From Amphibalanus amphitrite (taxonomy: Eukaryota; Arthropoda; Thecostraca; Balanomorpha; Balanidae): a stretch of DNA of 64,000 nt. Each line of letters starts with the position of its first letter. Position 1 is the stretch's first letter. The DNA lies in NCBI RefSeq assembly GCF_019059575.1, contig NW_024881563.1, positions 1 through 64,000 of the forward strand, written 5' to 3'. Shown in pieces: positions 20,115 to 31,236 of the stretch. A program made the position numbers and the translations under genes. The notes beneath the pieces are model-generated. The model was not told the origin of the DNA. It saw only the letters and a list, made by a program, of their open reading frames with translations, and searched no databases.

Positions 20115-22305
20115 TTAACCCTCACCCTGGCAGGGGGGTCGATGCGACCCCCCCTAAGGTTTTTCAAAGATAGCGTAAAATTGGCGGCGCGCAACGCCGC
20201 TAAATTTGGCACAACCTATGGGGCAACATTTTTTCATGTGATCTGCAAATTTCAGGTCCGGTCGACCTTGGGTCAGGCCACCATGTCAGAAAAACGGGTA
20301 CAAGGTTATGGTCAAATTTAATTTTTTTATGTACCTGTCCAACGCACAGTTTTGGACTGATTTCCTTCAAACTTTCAGGATGTGCTAAGTTCACCGAGCT
20401 GTATAATATGTAGTTCGTTTTTTATGTCACTGACCTGAGGTCAGTTAGGGGTCATTACGTCGTAATGTTAAGCCTATGGGAAAATATTCAAATAACTCCT
20501 ATTCGGAAAATATAGAGATGTCCGCTTCGTTGTATCCCTTTTGTTCTTTGATACCACAGTACTTAACATAATGTCACTCGGTGTTTCTTTGTTTGGTGTA
20601 CTTATCTAAGGTTCAGGTCAAATGAGGTCAACTCAGGTCAAATGACGTTTGTGCCGATAACTTGTCACATAATAGAACAGGTTTCAAAATGGTATCATTC
20701 TGTTCCTCTTGAACAGCTGAGTCGAATGATATGCAACATTAAGCATTTCAACCATTCCTAAGACTTAAGTTTTACTTAAGTTGTGCACTTAAGTACACTT
20801 TAATACCTACACTTTTAAGTACACTTAAGCAAACAAAAAAAAAGTATATCATTCGACACGCCTTGACGTGCTGAGTTCACTGGTGCTTTTGTTTTGCTCT
20901 ATCTTAACCCGCGCCGGGCCGGGGGGTGTTTGAACACCCCCCCCCCCCCCGGCGGCTTTTCGCAGCTCCGCGCCGCCGTTTTTAACACACCTGTTCGTGC
21001 ATCTTTTCCGCACATGCTGTGAAAATTTCAGACCCAGGTCTCTCAAGGTCAGGTCAGAAACAAATTAGAATGTTCGTCATGGCTACACCGACCGCACGAT
21101 TGCCTTGAAACTTTCAGCGATTGATGAGAGTAACAGTGTATCTCGTGTATCCTATAAAAGCGTGTATAAAAACCTATTAAACGTGTATCTCGGAATTTCG
21201 ATATCGGTGACCTAAGGTCAGGTCAATTTTGCGGCCTCTCTATTATAATTCAATGGGAGAAAATTGAAAGGCGTCTGTTTTGCACGAACGCCATTCTAGA
21301 CACTCTCAAACATCGGGATGTAGGTAAAATGGACACACTGAACCCGAAAATTGCACCTGTGACCCGGAGTGTGACCCCTCGTTCTGAGATGTCCCCGAGG
21401 TCATCTCAGGTCACGAATAGTATCTAACAGTTTTTTGCTAATAACTTCTGATAGAGGCATGATAGAGCGATGAAAACGCCTTAGATGTGTTCGGCTCGAC
21501 GATGCGGATCGACTGATATGCAACATGACCTTTTCCGGTCAGGTCCTGAGGTCAAATTTTTAAGTTGACTTTTCAAGGTCAACTTATAGTTCATTCGACG
21601 CGTTTTGACAAGAGGAACACGATTCTGGCAAAAGTAATGTCGTGGCTTTTTTGAGTCAGAAGTTATTGCCGAAAAACACTGTTCGTAAAAAACGGCTATT
21701 TTTGGAGTTTTTGCCCTCTGGAGGCTAAACCGTTGACCTGAGGTCAAATCTGAGGACATATTGGCGAAAGAGCGTCAAAAGAGCTATCGAATGCGCTTTT
21801 CCGCGGCGCTGTAGCTCTATCGGTTCCCGAGTTAGCCGTTGGCAGTTTCCAAAATGTTGAAATAGCCAACATTTTACCTTTGGTGACCTCTGGTAACCTG
21901 ACCTTTGACCTGACCCAAAAAATGACTGAAGTGTTTTCGTACTTATTTTGGACGCTCTTTTGAATGCCGCTTACCGCGTGTCGCTACGTGACCCAGGAGC
22001 CGAGTTAGAAGGGGGGTTTTCAGACACCCCCCCGGCCCGGCGCGGAAGTCGCGGAGCACCTGCCCGGCGCGGGTTAATTAGATCAAAAGTTATCAGCGAA
22101 AACTTTTGACCTGTTTTAGCAAATTTTTTACAATTATACCTCCCAAAAACCCCTAAATATTGACCTAGAGCAACCAAATTTGCACAGGGACGAGGATTTT
22201 AAGAGGGCCACCTACCTACCAAATTTGGTATTTCTAGGTGCCATAGGATCCAATCGCGAGGGGGGTCGCATCGACCCCCCCCCCCCCTCTGCCAGGCCGC
22301 GTTAT
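20115..22305. mobile_element. TTAA-type element E, split by element F
   Basis: TTAA lies at 20115-20118; the right flank has TTAT (22302-22305), a mutated copy. The left end CCCTCACCCTGGCAGGGG matches the right end, whose reverse complement reads CGCGGCCTGGCAGAGGGG. The hairpins are six Gs, TCGATGCGA and seven Cs (20133-20154), and six Gs, TCGCATCGA and a 13-C run (22260-22288). The right core is the reverse complement of the left. Without F the element is about 1.0 kb. It contains AGGTCA words throughout. Confidence 0.8.
20904..22077. mobile_element. TTAA-type element F, nested in E
   Basis: TTAA lies at 20904-20907 and 22074-22077, with ends CCCGCGCCGGGCCGGGG and CCGGGCCGGGG/CCCGCGCCGGGC in inverted arrangement. 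The left hairpin is six Gs, TGTTTGAACA and a C-run (20921-20950). The right hairpin has the related core TTTTCAGACA (22011-22033). It is 1,166 bp between target copies, almost the same as element B. The interior is AGGTCA/TGACCT-rich. Diverged relatives are C (17072-18150) and a copy at about 45850-48450. No ORF. Confidence 0.8.
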
Positions 22306-23765
22306 GAAAAATGCCCTGCCAGGGCGAGGCGCTGCCCGGATAGGACCTCTTGTGAAGAGGGGCCTCCTATCCAGACACTCAGAAAACACTTTGAGAACAT
22401 TTTTGAATAAGGGCTCATATGAGTGCCAAAACAGGGCTCAAATCTGTATGATTTTAAAATCGGGATCAGTTAGGCGCCCTTTTCGGGCTCAAAGTACATT
22501 AGCCCCGAAAGCGGCATCAGTTCGTCTTCCTTTTCGGGCTCAATTCGAGCTGCGTTTTAGGGCTCCATACGACATTCCGCCATTCCGTCTTTTGCTGTTT
22601 TCAGTGCCATGTGTTGGTGTACCTACCGCCGTGATTTCAAAATGAATGGTAAGTTATTAGTTATCAGTTATCGCTATCTTTTAGAAAAAATCAAGATGTT
22701 GATGCTCATGCCATTTTAATCCCTTATCAATTAAAATTGTGGTGGCATTTGTTCAGAAAAGGTCTGATCTACAATTGTGGCGCCGTTGATACGAATACGC
22801 ACGGGTTTGATTATTCGTTTTTCTTGTATTTGCGCCACATGAAAGCATCATATCTGGATTCAGGATGTCAAATAGTGTAAGAATGTGCAAAAATTTTGTC
22901 TGGTTCTTCGTGATGATGTGATTGAAGCAATGCTTTCAAGGGTAGGTAAGGATTTTGTTACTTTGACTTGTTCGTAATGGTTATCTTGATGCTCAACTAA
23001 AATTAATCCTAACCTTGCCTACTAACCTATTAAGTTAAACTTAGTACCAATACCTACCAACCTACAACCTATTTGGATCTTTCATATACTTATAACATGC
23101 TGCTGCTTCTGCTAACATGCTGCGGAATGCTGGTTGACATGATGGAATGCTGGTATGACAGTGTTCCATGTTTCAGAATTTTAGGTGAATAACCACACAT
23201 GATGGGGAAAATGTTTTCATCCTAAAAATATGACAAGTGGCTTTATTTCATCTTTGCTAAAAAAAATATGTCAAAAGTTTGATTCAACAGCCAGCTGCCA
23301 GGTTACACATGACTTGACAGTTGATGCATCTACTCTACATCATTTCATTTCAGATCCTGTGAAGGTTCTGACAAAATCTGAGGTAAAAATGGCATTATGC
23401 AGTTTTGCGGAAAGACTAAATCTATCTCATTTTGTCTTCAGATTTTTTTATTGGGACACCCAATTGAAATCCAATTTTAGAACACTGTGACACCATGCCT
23501 GTGTGCCAAGTAAGAGGAAGGGTCTACAAGTATACATCAAGATAACCAATTATGGACAAGTTGAGACTTGAGTCATGAGCTCTTATTTGTGGTTACAATA
23601 CCTTCAACTGCATGATTTTGCACAACTTCCATACAGGCATCCAGACTGGAAAAGGTTCAAGTCCATACTTATTCTGGTGCTTGAATATGGCAGTTCAAAG
23701 ATGGAAGGCATATGATGCTACAAAATAAAAAAAAAATAATTCAACTTACAAAAAATAGGTATTCA
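22306..23765. other. Interior of the 8.8-kb hAT, no recognised gene
   Basis: It starts with GGGGCCTCC-type motif copies (22320-22380), then AT-rich sequence. A + frame at 23230-23490 (86 residues, MTSGFISSLLKKICQKFD...) is open but matches no family I know. It could be a decayed transposase segment; this cannot be supported. Confidence 0.35.
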
Positions 23766-23935
23766 TATCTATCCTAAACTAAACTAACCTAAACTTACCT
23801 AACCTAATCCAACCCAACCCAACCACCCCAACCAGCCCAGCCCAGCCCAACCCAGCCCAGCCCAGCCCAGCCCAGCCCAGCCCAGCCCAACCCAACCCAA
23901 AACCTACAGTCTAAAACCTAGAGCTAAAACCTGCA
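23766..23935. repeat. CCTAA-like then (CCCAG)n repeat
   Basis: First CCTAAACTAAACTAACCTAA-type sequence (23770-23810), reminiscent of degenerate arthropod telomere repeat (TTAGG on the other strand), then CCCAA/CCCAG pentamers to about 23,905. These are interstitial simple repeats, not a chromosome end. Confidence 0.7.
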
Positions 23936-24949
23936 GCCCAAACTGGAAAACATCCATATGGTACGCCGGACGCCCGTGAAGCCGTCATGCGCCGAAGTTC
24001 GGCGCAAGCTATTTTGCAATTTGCGCTGAAATTTCTGCATTATTTGCGCCGAAGGTTAGTGCCCTTTTGCGTCAAAATTAAGCCACTTATACAAAAAGCA
24101 CGTTTACATCTGCTGGCCAAGGTTTTATAAACCAGACAGAACGCTCTGGGCCTTAACCACTCCTGACTCCCATGTTTGAGCGTCCAAATTAGTTGATGTT
24201 TCCATGGAAGCTGAATACCACAATACGTGTAGCGCACTGTAGCATCGTGCCGTGAAATAAGGCTCGGGACGGAAGTTCCGGGGTCACAAAAATTGGTGTG
24301 GCGGTGTTGTCGCGGCTGGCGGGCTCCAGCAAGGGGTTTAAGTTTACGACACCACTCTTGTTTCAGGAGAGGTGTCAGCGATTCGAGACTACTTGGGCAT
24401 GCGGGCAGCGGGGTCGGCGTGGCTGCCTGCGGCTGCGGCCACACATCTTGGCGTCCTGGAGGCGGAGATGCTGATGGTGGCATGAGTCATCACTGGCTGC
24501 CCGATTTCCATGCTCCAAGACTCGCCGTAAGGGCCGAGGCGGGCGTCGTGCCGATGGAGAGATGAGGAGGGATGCGCTGGCATCGCGCCTACTGGCGAAG
24601 GCGCTCTCCCTCCCGTCGGAGGACCCGCCGCGTCGTGGCGGAAGCCCCCCCCCCCAACCGTGACTGAAGTCAGTGACCGGCTGGAGAGAGCGCGGGGGAG
24701 CGGTGTGGGACCACTGGAGTGGCGCTGCCCGCCGAGGCGCGCTTATCCACGAGACTGCCCCCGTAGACGCCAACAGACGGCGTCACGGTCCACCTGGACC
24801 TGCTGCCGATCGGGGCGTCCGCGACAGCGAGGAGGAGTGCTGCGGAGGCGTGACTGGGAGCGCTCCCCCAGCGTGCGACGTGGGCCTGGGTCGACGGGTC
24901 TGCGACCGGGGGAGTAATAGGAAGGCGGCGCTGGGGTCCTCACCGAGCA
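23936..24949. other. Interior of the 8.8-kb hAT, GC-rich, no recognised gene
   Basis: It includes GTTGATGTTTCCATGGAA at 24193, a dispersed motif also seen at 33606 (with one change) and 48264, and GC-rich sequence with overlapping open frames on both strands from 24,290. It may include upstream parts of the non-LTR fragment that follows. No domain is readable. Confidence 0.35.
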
Positions 24950-25215
24950 CCCAGACAGTACAACATTGGTACTGCGGGAGGCGGCGGGGAGGATTTGCTC
25001 CATTTACCGATCTGAGATGGTGGCACCCAAAACGGCAAAGCAACATCTCCTGAAGCACCCGTCCTTCGAGGAAGACCCCATAATCATTTGCTCCGACTCG
25101 CAGGCGTCGCTGGCGACGCCACGAGGTGGACAAGTGGCCCAGACACCCCCCCCCCCTCATCCCCTAGGTGCCGCCATCTGGGAGTATATGATGGCCCTAG
25201 TGGCTGTAGGGGGCC
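24950..25215 (+). pseudogene. RNase H fragment of a non-LTR retrotransposon
   Basis: The + frame shows AAGRICSIYRSEMVA (helix with the catalytic Glu), then EEDPIIICSDSQASLAT (catalytic Asp in SDS). These are the second and third RNase H motifs as in retrotransposons. A weaker match (LGAAIWEYMMALVAVGGRRIH) leads toward the missing VPSH-type motif. The fragment at 37374-38267 is a better-preserved relative. No RT is attached, so it is a truncated piece carried inside the hAT. Confidence 0.6.
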
Positions 25216-25269
25216 GAAGAATCCACCATAGAAGGAGGGCGGCGATAGCCCGATTAAGCTGGGCGTCCA

Positions 25270-26346
25270 GTGGAGCCTCGGCTCTATCATGATTCATGGG
25301 CATTGGGCAAGGACTCTGCGAGCACCCCCGTCTCCTCCATCTTCGACGGCACTCCAGTCAGAAAGCTGTCCCCACCCGAGTTTCCCAGCAGCATGGGCCA
25401 CATGAAACCGAACAGCGCCGAGCCGCTCGACGCTGAGGACCAGGCGAGAGTAACAGTGAAAAGGTGAAACGCTCGAAACGGCGCGCGCCGCCGGCCGAGG
25501 GCGCCGAGCCGGCCCAGGCCGGCTGCGGGTCAAACAGAAGCCGTCTCCGCGGCGGCCGCCCAGTGACAGCGACTCGGACTGACGTCGAGGCACCGCTGCC
25601 GCCTCCGCCGACCAACCCGCCGCCCAGCAAGGGCAGTTTGAAGGCGGCTGCGCCGGTGAAGGTGGCGCGGCCTGGCAGGGGCCGCGGCCGGCCCACTCCC
25701 AGCTACCCGTCCCGCGAGGTGCTCAGTACCACCGACTCGTCCGATTCTGAGGCAGCGCCGTCGGCGGGCCGCCGCCAGCAGTGACGACGACCGGCTGGCG
25801 GCGTTCGCGCGGGACTTGTCCGACTCCTGGTACTCGGACTTGCCGCCCAAACTGGACGCCGGCGGCGTGAGCACCAGCAACGCCAATAAAAAGTCCACCT
25901 TCATCCGGCTCTTCTCGCACCGTGTCAAAAGGACTACGCCGCGCGGCCGGCCGGCCAACTCGAATGAGCGCAGCGAAGGGCACACGTCCCCGACGGCGGC
26001 ACTGGCGCCTCCCGCCGCGCCGCTGCCGGCGTTGCTGGCAACGCCGATCCAGGCCCATCGATTTCTACTGTTTTGTTGCCTACGTGCCGCTGCCGCCGCT
26101 CAGCCAGCACAATGGCGTGCCGGTGTTGCGCTGTCGGATCGAAAAGCGGCTCGTGCAGCGGACGGACGGGTGCGGCCCGCGCGATGAGCCGCCGCCGCAC
26201 ACCGAGCTGCGCCGCGCGGACGTGAAGGTGGAGCTGGCAGCGGACTGCTCAGTCCCCTCAACGGCGTCGACCGGCTCTCCGGCGATTTGCGGTCAGAAAC
26301 GCCGCCGCTTCTGGGACCAAGGTGTCAGAGCGCGGCGCTGCCCGTG
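25270..26346 (+). pseudogene. GC-rich coding-like fragment, weakly resembling AF4/FMR2 (AFF/lilliputian) proteins
   Basis: Three + frames in succession look protein-like: 25464-25784 with REVLSTTDSSDSE after basic AT-hook-like GRGRGRP; 25785-25930 with SSDDDRL, DLPPKLD and KKSTFIRLFS; and about 26040-26346 with RPIDFYCFVAYVPLPPLS. In AFF-family nuclear scaffolds a serine-rich REIIETD...SSDSD segment is followed by an FS-containing stretch and an LIVKIDLNLL-type motif, and the order here is similar. Frame changes at about 25,780 and 25,950 mean it is not functional as read. If correct, it is a host gene fragment captured by an hAT. The similarity is from memory of the family and weak. Confidence 0.35.
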
Positions 26347-27419
26347 AGACGTTAAGTTAGCACAGGCAATGTCGTCTGCACTCCTTGCAGTTCATGTTGA
26401 ATACACAACCATGTTGCGAAGTAATAGGCGCCGGGTTTTTCAGTTCATAGAACCTTTTCCCTGGCTATTACACCCCACAACCGAACACTGACACCTTGCA
26501 CAAGTATGACTGTGTGTATGAATGTTAATAAATACATGAACCAATGTTGTGTTTTCGGTTCCAGTACCTTCTTTGGGCACCTCGGCAACAAGTAAGTAAT
26601 CCGTTAGCTTTGCCACACCTAAGATAGGCTCCCACGTTGTTATTTGCTCCCGGGTTAACATAAACCGGTTTAACGAAACTTTTGCATCCCGGCCAAAATT
26701 GCCGGTTAACTGTCCCACCGCTCGAGACTGGCGCTAGGCTGGCCGAGCAAAAAAAAAAGTTTGTCCGCGGCTTCGTCTTATTCGCAGCTGCTGGACACGG
26801 GGGAGGGGGGAGGAGGGGCTGCATCGGACGAAAAGCGGGCTCTGGTATTAACTGGATTTTTTGCCAGCTGGCGCCGTATGGTGGCGCTAGCAGAGCTTCT
26901 TACATATCAATGCTAGATATAAAAGAATGAATATTTACCAATCAATTTTTCATTTAAAGCCATTTGAAATATTTATGTCCATCCTACTACCGCGCTTAGG
27001 TATATCTAAAATTAAATACCTTTCGTGCGTCGCCAGCTGGCCAGCCAGCTGACGCAATCCAGCTTTTACCAAAGCCCCGAAAAGCGATGACGTGAGCCCT
27101 AATATTGGCTTCACCACACAATTTGAGCCCTCAAACTGGAATCAGGTGAGCTCGAAAATGGGGATCAGGCTGAAAACTGGTATCATAGTGAGACTAGTTT
27201 TAGAGCTTGACACCGATAATGGGTACTGACTGAGCTCTGTTTCTGCGATCAATGATACCGATTTAAGGGATCGTATGAGCCCATGTGGCGCTAGCTCAGA
27301 AAGTATTCTCGAAATGTGCTGTCTGTTTTGAATATGGTACATTAGCCCGAAAACTGGTCTCTGAGCCCGAAAATCGGGACACTGTTTTCTCAGTGGAGAT
27401 GGCCTCTTTCCCAGAGACG
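26347..27419. other. Interior of the 8.8-kb hAT, no recognised gene
   Basis: Mixed sequence. From 27,060 it contains phrases such as GAGCCCGAAAA and GAGCCCTCAAA at irregular spacing. Similar GGGCTCA-containing phrases occur at 22,410-22,560, so this may be a second minor repeat family flanking the array. Confidence 0.35.
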
Positions 27420-28640
27420 GTCTCCTTCCAGAGGGGATCCAGAGAGAGTCCTGCCAGAAGGGGCCTCTTGTGCAGAGGGAGCCTTCCATCAGGAGAGGGC
27501 ATAAAGGGTCTCGTTCAAGAGGCCAGAGGGGCCTCCTGACTCCTGCCCAGAAAGGGCCCCTGTGCAGAGGAAGCCTCGGGGTCTCCTGCCCATAAAGGAG
27601 CTCCTGCCAGATGGGGCCTCCTGGCTCCTGCCTAGATAGGGCCCTCTGTGCAGAAGGGAGCGTCCCATCCAGAAGGGGCCTCCTAAGCATAAAAGGTCCT
27701 CTGCCAGAGGGGACTCCTGCCCATAAAGGGTCTCCTGCCAGAGGGGGCCTCCTGGCTCCTGCCCACAAAGGGCCTCCTGTGCAGAGGGAGTCTCGGGGCC
27801 TCCTGCCCATATAGGATCTCCTGCCAGAGGGGGCCTCCTGGCTCCTACCCAGATAGGACATTTTGTGCAGAGGGGGCCTCCTGACTGCTGCCAAGATATG
27901 TCCTCTTATGCAGAGAGAGACTCCCATCCAGAGAGGGCCTCCTGCCCAGAAAGGGTCTCCTGCAAGAGGCCAGAGGGGCCCCCTGACTCCGGCCCAGAAA
28001 GGGCCCCTAAGTAGAGGAAACCTCGGGGCCTCCTGCCCAGTATAAGATTTCCTGCCAGAGGGGGCCTCCTGCCCAGTATAAGATTTCCTGCCAGAGGGGG
28101 CCTCCTGGCTCCCACCCAGATAGGGCCATCTGTGCAGAAGGGAGCCTCCCATGCAGAAGGGGCCTGCTAAGCAGAAAAGGTGTCCTGCCAGAGGGGCCTC
28201 CTGCCTATAAAGGCTTTCCTGCCAGAGGGGGCCTCCTGCTCCTGTCCAGAAAGGGCCTCCTGTGAAGAGCGAGCCTCGGGGGCCTCCTGCTCATGAATGA
28301 TCTCCTGCCAGAGGGGGCCTCTTGATTCCTGCCCAGATAGGGCCTCTTGTGAGAGGTGCCTCAAATCCAGAAGGGGCCTCCTGTGCATAAAAGGTCCCCT
28401 GCCAGACGGGGCCTCCTGCCCATCAAGGGTCGCTTACCAGAGGGGGCCTCCTGTGCAGAGGGAGCCTCGGGGGCCTCCTGCCCATGAAGGATCTCCTGCC
28501 AGAGGGGGCCTCTTGATTCCTGCCCAGATAGGGCCTCCTGTGAGAAGGTGCCTCACATCCAGAAGGGGCCTCCTGCCCATCAAGGGTCGCCTACCAGAGG
28601 GGGCCTCCTGGCCTCTGCCCAGATAGTGCATCTTGTGCAG
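27420..28640. repeat. Degenerate array of GAGGGGGCCTCCTG units
   Basis: About 1.2 kb in which GCCAGAGGGGGCCTCCTG-like words recur every 20-45 bp with variable spacers (CCCAGATAGGGCC, CCCATAAAGG, TGTGCAGAGGGAGCC). GGGGCCTCC also occurs at both ends of the enclosing hAT. The 336-residue minus frame (repeated PLWAGARRPPLAGDP) is a by-product of the repeat. Confidence 0.85.
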
Positions 28641-28778
28641 AATTATAGTAGGTTAGGCAGGAAAGTCAAGTGTAAAAGTACCCTAAGCGGTGCTCAGGGG
28701 GCCTCCTAATTATGACCGAGCGGGGGGGGGGGGCCGGGCCCCAAGGCCCCCCCCCTTGGGTGCGCCACTGCTCCACTC

Positions 28779-28875
28779 GATAGCCAACATAACAAGAATT
28801 ATTTTGATATATAATAATCCAGTTTTACAACGTCATGGAGGTACTCCACATGCTATCACCAGCGCGGTTGTTTAA
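28779..28875 (+). pseudogene. Unrecognised open frame, right part
   Basis: Continuation, after the 8.8-kb hAT, of the frame described at 19734-19951; it stops at 28873-28875. The hAT plus TSD adds 8,827 bp, which is not a multiple of three, so the gene would be broken by the insertion even without internal stops. Family unknown. Confidence 0.35.
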
Positions 28876-29044
28876 ACCTTTGACGGCGCACCAAAAAAGC
28901 CACTATCAGAAACTCCCGATTCCACGTACGATAATGGAGACTTAATGCGCAACTAAATATTTTTTTTTTCTGCCCAATTCAAAACGTGTCATCAATTTCC
29001 AACAGAATGACACCCCAAATATACATATATTCCGAAATTGCCCA
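28876..29044. other. Short spacer, nothing recognised
   Basis: AT-rich sequence between the end of the open frame and the GC-rich block. Confidence 0.4.
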
Positions 29045-30056
29045 CGGCCATCCGTGAGGCCGTTTCCAACCATAGTGCGCGCCGCCGCGGCAACCCCTCC
29101 CCCCCCCCCCCCGCCGGCCGCCGCCCGGCCGCCCGGCCGCCCGCCGCCCAGCCGCCCCGCCGACCGCCGCTCGGCCACCCCGCCGGCCGCCGCGCTGTCT
29201 CTCCGAGCCGGACTGTCACCTGCCACCGCCTGAGGCCGCCGGCCGTGCCTTTGTCTCCCGGCGGCACCTCCCTCCCGCCAGCCCCGCCCCGCCGCGCGCA
29301 CCCCGGCCTGACCACCCTCCCATCCCGGGCCGCCGCCCGCGGCCCCTAGCCGCCCGTCTGTTTGCTTAGCGCTGCCTTTCCCACCGGTGCCCATTCCATC
29401 GCGCTCGCCCTGCTCATATACTCGCGTCCCTCTCTTACACTGACGACAAACAACTCGCTATAACAATAACACTAACTAGCTATGACATTTCCGAGATCAG
29501 CTGATCTTTCATGTCATACCAAACTGTCATGCCCGCCGCGCTCTTCACCACCGCTATCACAGCCGGCCGTCTCTCCCGTTTGCCATTTTCCACCTAAGCC
29601 TGAGGGCTGTTCACGGGCCCTGTGTGCGGTCGGACCGTACACAGCCTCCAAGCTCCGCCCACTGCGTCCCCACGTCAGCCTTCCGTCACCGCACAGCAGC
29701 GACCGCTGTGGCCGGTCGGACTGGCCACAGCGGACCGTCCACCATGACGTCATGACGCAGCCATGACGTCAGAGCCGTCTACCCATCCCCCTGGTCACCC
29801 TGCCAGTCACTGCGGCGCCTCTCTGGACCGGGACCGGGCTGTCTCCGGCCACCGCCGCGCCAGCCGCACGTTTGTTTACTGGCGTCCCCCCTTAGCTGGT
29901 GCACTTGTCTCGCCGCGCTCACCGCCGCGACCGGTCCCTGGCCACCCTATCAGTTTCGGGCCGGTGGCCCCCAGCCGTAAGTCTGTTTGCTTAGCGCCGC
30001 CCTCCTCACCAGCGCTCGTTGTTTTGCGCTCATCTGTCGCAGAACGCTGCGTCCAT

Positions 30057-30142
30057 AGTTGTGTGGTGGTTAGCGTGACGGTTCCGTTTGTGCGCCGTTA
30101 GGACTATCGCCAGGGTGTCCCGGTTCGATCCCAGGTGGCGCC
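30057..30142 (+). tRNA. tRNA-like segment (pol III A and B boxes), probably SINE-type
   Basis: GTGGTGGTTAGCGTGACGG resembles an A box and GGTTCGATCCC (30122-30132) is a good B box, about 55 bp apart. The arms do not fold into a full cloverleaf, so a pol III-driven repeat is more likely than a tRNA gene. Confidence 0.4.
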
Positions 30143-31136
30143 GGACCTTTGCGCTGCGTTAGGCAATGTATCTTCAGCACAGGGGGCTGCGCGCCTGCGC
30201 ATCGCGCCTTTGTCGCCACCTACGCCGCTACGTCACGAGCCGTCACGCTGCTGCCGGTCATGCCCGTTACACGGTCACCGCGTCTGTCATATGCTGCTGT
30301 CAAGCCACCGCCACCGGCCGACCTGTCAGGTTCATCGCACGAGCTGCCTATCCGTCACATACCGCTACCACGCCGATGCCGTCACGCCGCTGCCGACAAC
30401 CTGGCACTGTCACGCCGCTACGGACAATCATCTATCATCCCCGCCGCACAGGCTGTCCGCCTGTCACGAACCACTGCCACGCCGCCGCTGACACTTCTGT
30501 CATGTCTAACGCACTGAGTGTCCGTCCGCCATTTATGTAGGTACTGCTATCACGCTGCTTCCGACCGTTCACGATCATGTCTAGCCCAAGCGCCCGGACC
30601 GACACGTCTCCCACATACCGCCGCCATGCTGACACTCCAGTTCTACCCATCCCGGCCGCCGCCCGGACCACCCCGTACGTCTTAACCGCTGCCGCGCCGC
30701 CGCGCCGCCAACGGCACCGGGCACACCTACCACGGCAATCGCCAGGCCCACCCCCTCTGTCACATACCACCATCCCGCCGTTACCACAAGCACTCCTATC
30801 ATCTACCCATAACCCCGGCTGTCATGCCGCCGCCGACAGAACCTTCGTCATGCCAGCGCTCTAGCCGCAGGCCTGTCACACGTCAGCGTCACTCCGCCGC
30901 TGACAGAGCAACGGTCATGTCCGACGCCGACGGCGGCCCGTGTACCACGCCGTCCCCCACCCGCCGCCTAGACCGCCCGCCGACAGCACTCGTTCCGCCG
31001 CGCCCGCCGCCGCGGCCGGCCTGATAACCCTCTCGTCTCGGGCCGTTGCTCGTAGGCGCCTGTTTGCTCAGCGCCCTCCCCCTCCCCCCCCCACAACCGC
31101 TCTTGTACCGCGTTCGCTCGCCGCGGACAAGCGCAG

Positions 31137-31236
31137 CCTCGTGTTGTGTTGGTTAGAGTGCGGGAAACCGCCGGGCGCCGGTGTGACAATTCGGGCCAAA
31201 TCGCCCGGTGACCAGCTTGATTCCAGGAATCGGCGG
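31137..31236 (+). tRNA. Second tRNA-like segment, more degraded
   Basis: GTGTTGGTTAGAGTGCGGG (A-box-like) and GCTTGATTCCAGG (B-box-like), followed by CGGCGG. Same order as at 30057; it supports a repeated pol III-type unit in this block. Confidence 0.3.

Larger units (their letters stand above)
19952..28770. mobile_element. 8.8-kb hAT-type element with perfect 8-bp TSD
   Basis: The left end CAGGGGCGCACCCAGG (19952-19967) pairs with the right end CCTTGGGTGCGCCACTG (28754-28770). The TSD CTCCACTC lies at 19944-19951 and 28771-28778, perfect. Both subterminal zones repeat GGGGGCCTCC-type words (19995-20050; 28690-28750). The interior contains TTAA elements E and F, CCTAA/CCCAG repeats, an RNase H fragment, a GC-rich coding-like fragment and a 1.2-kb array of the same GGGGGCCTCC motif. 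No transposase was recognised. The unit is not autonomous as seen. Confidence 0.85.

Noticed and set aside
23766-23935. Telomere
   Set aside because: CCTAA-like units are degenerate and short, and lie deep inside an hAT; an interstitial repeat only.
27142-28152. 336-residue minus-strand repetitive protein
   Set aside because: It follows exactly the GGGGGCCTCC array; codon content is dictated by the DNA repeat.
28809-28836. A short stretch similar to the start of lacZ-alpha (TTTTACAACGTC)
   Set aside because: Only a dozen bases match and the sequence then diverges; it lies in an open frame continuous with the other side of the hAT, so it is not vector contamination.
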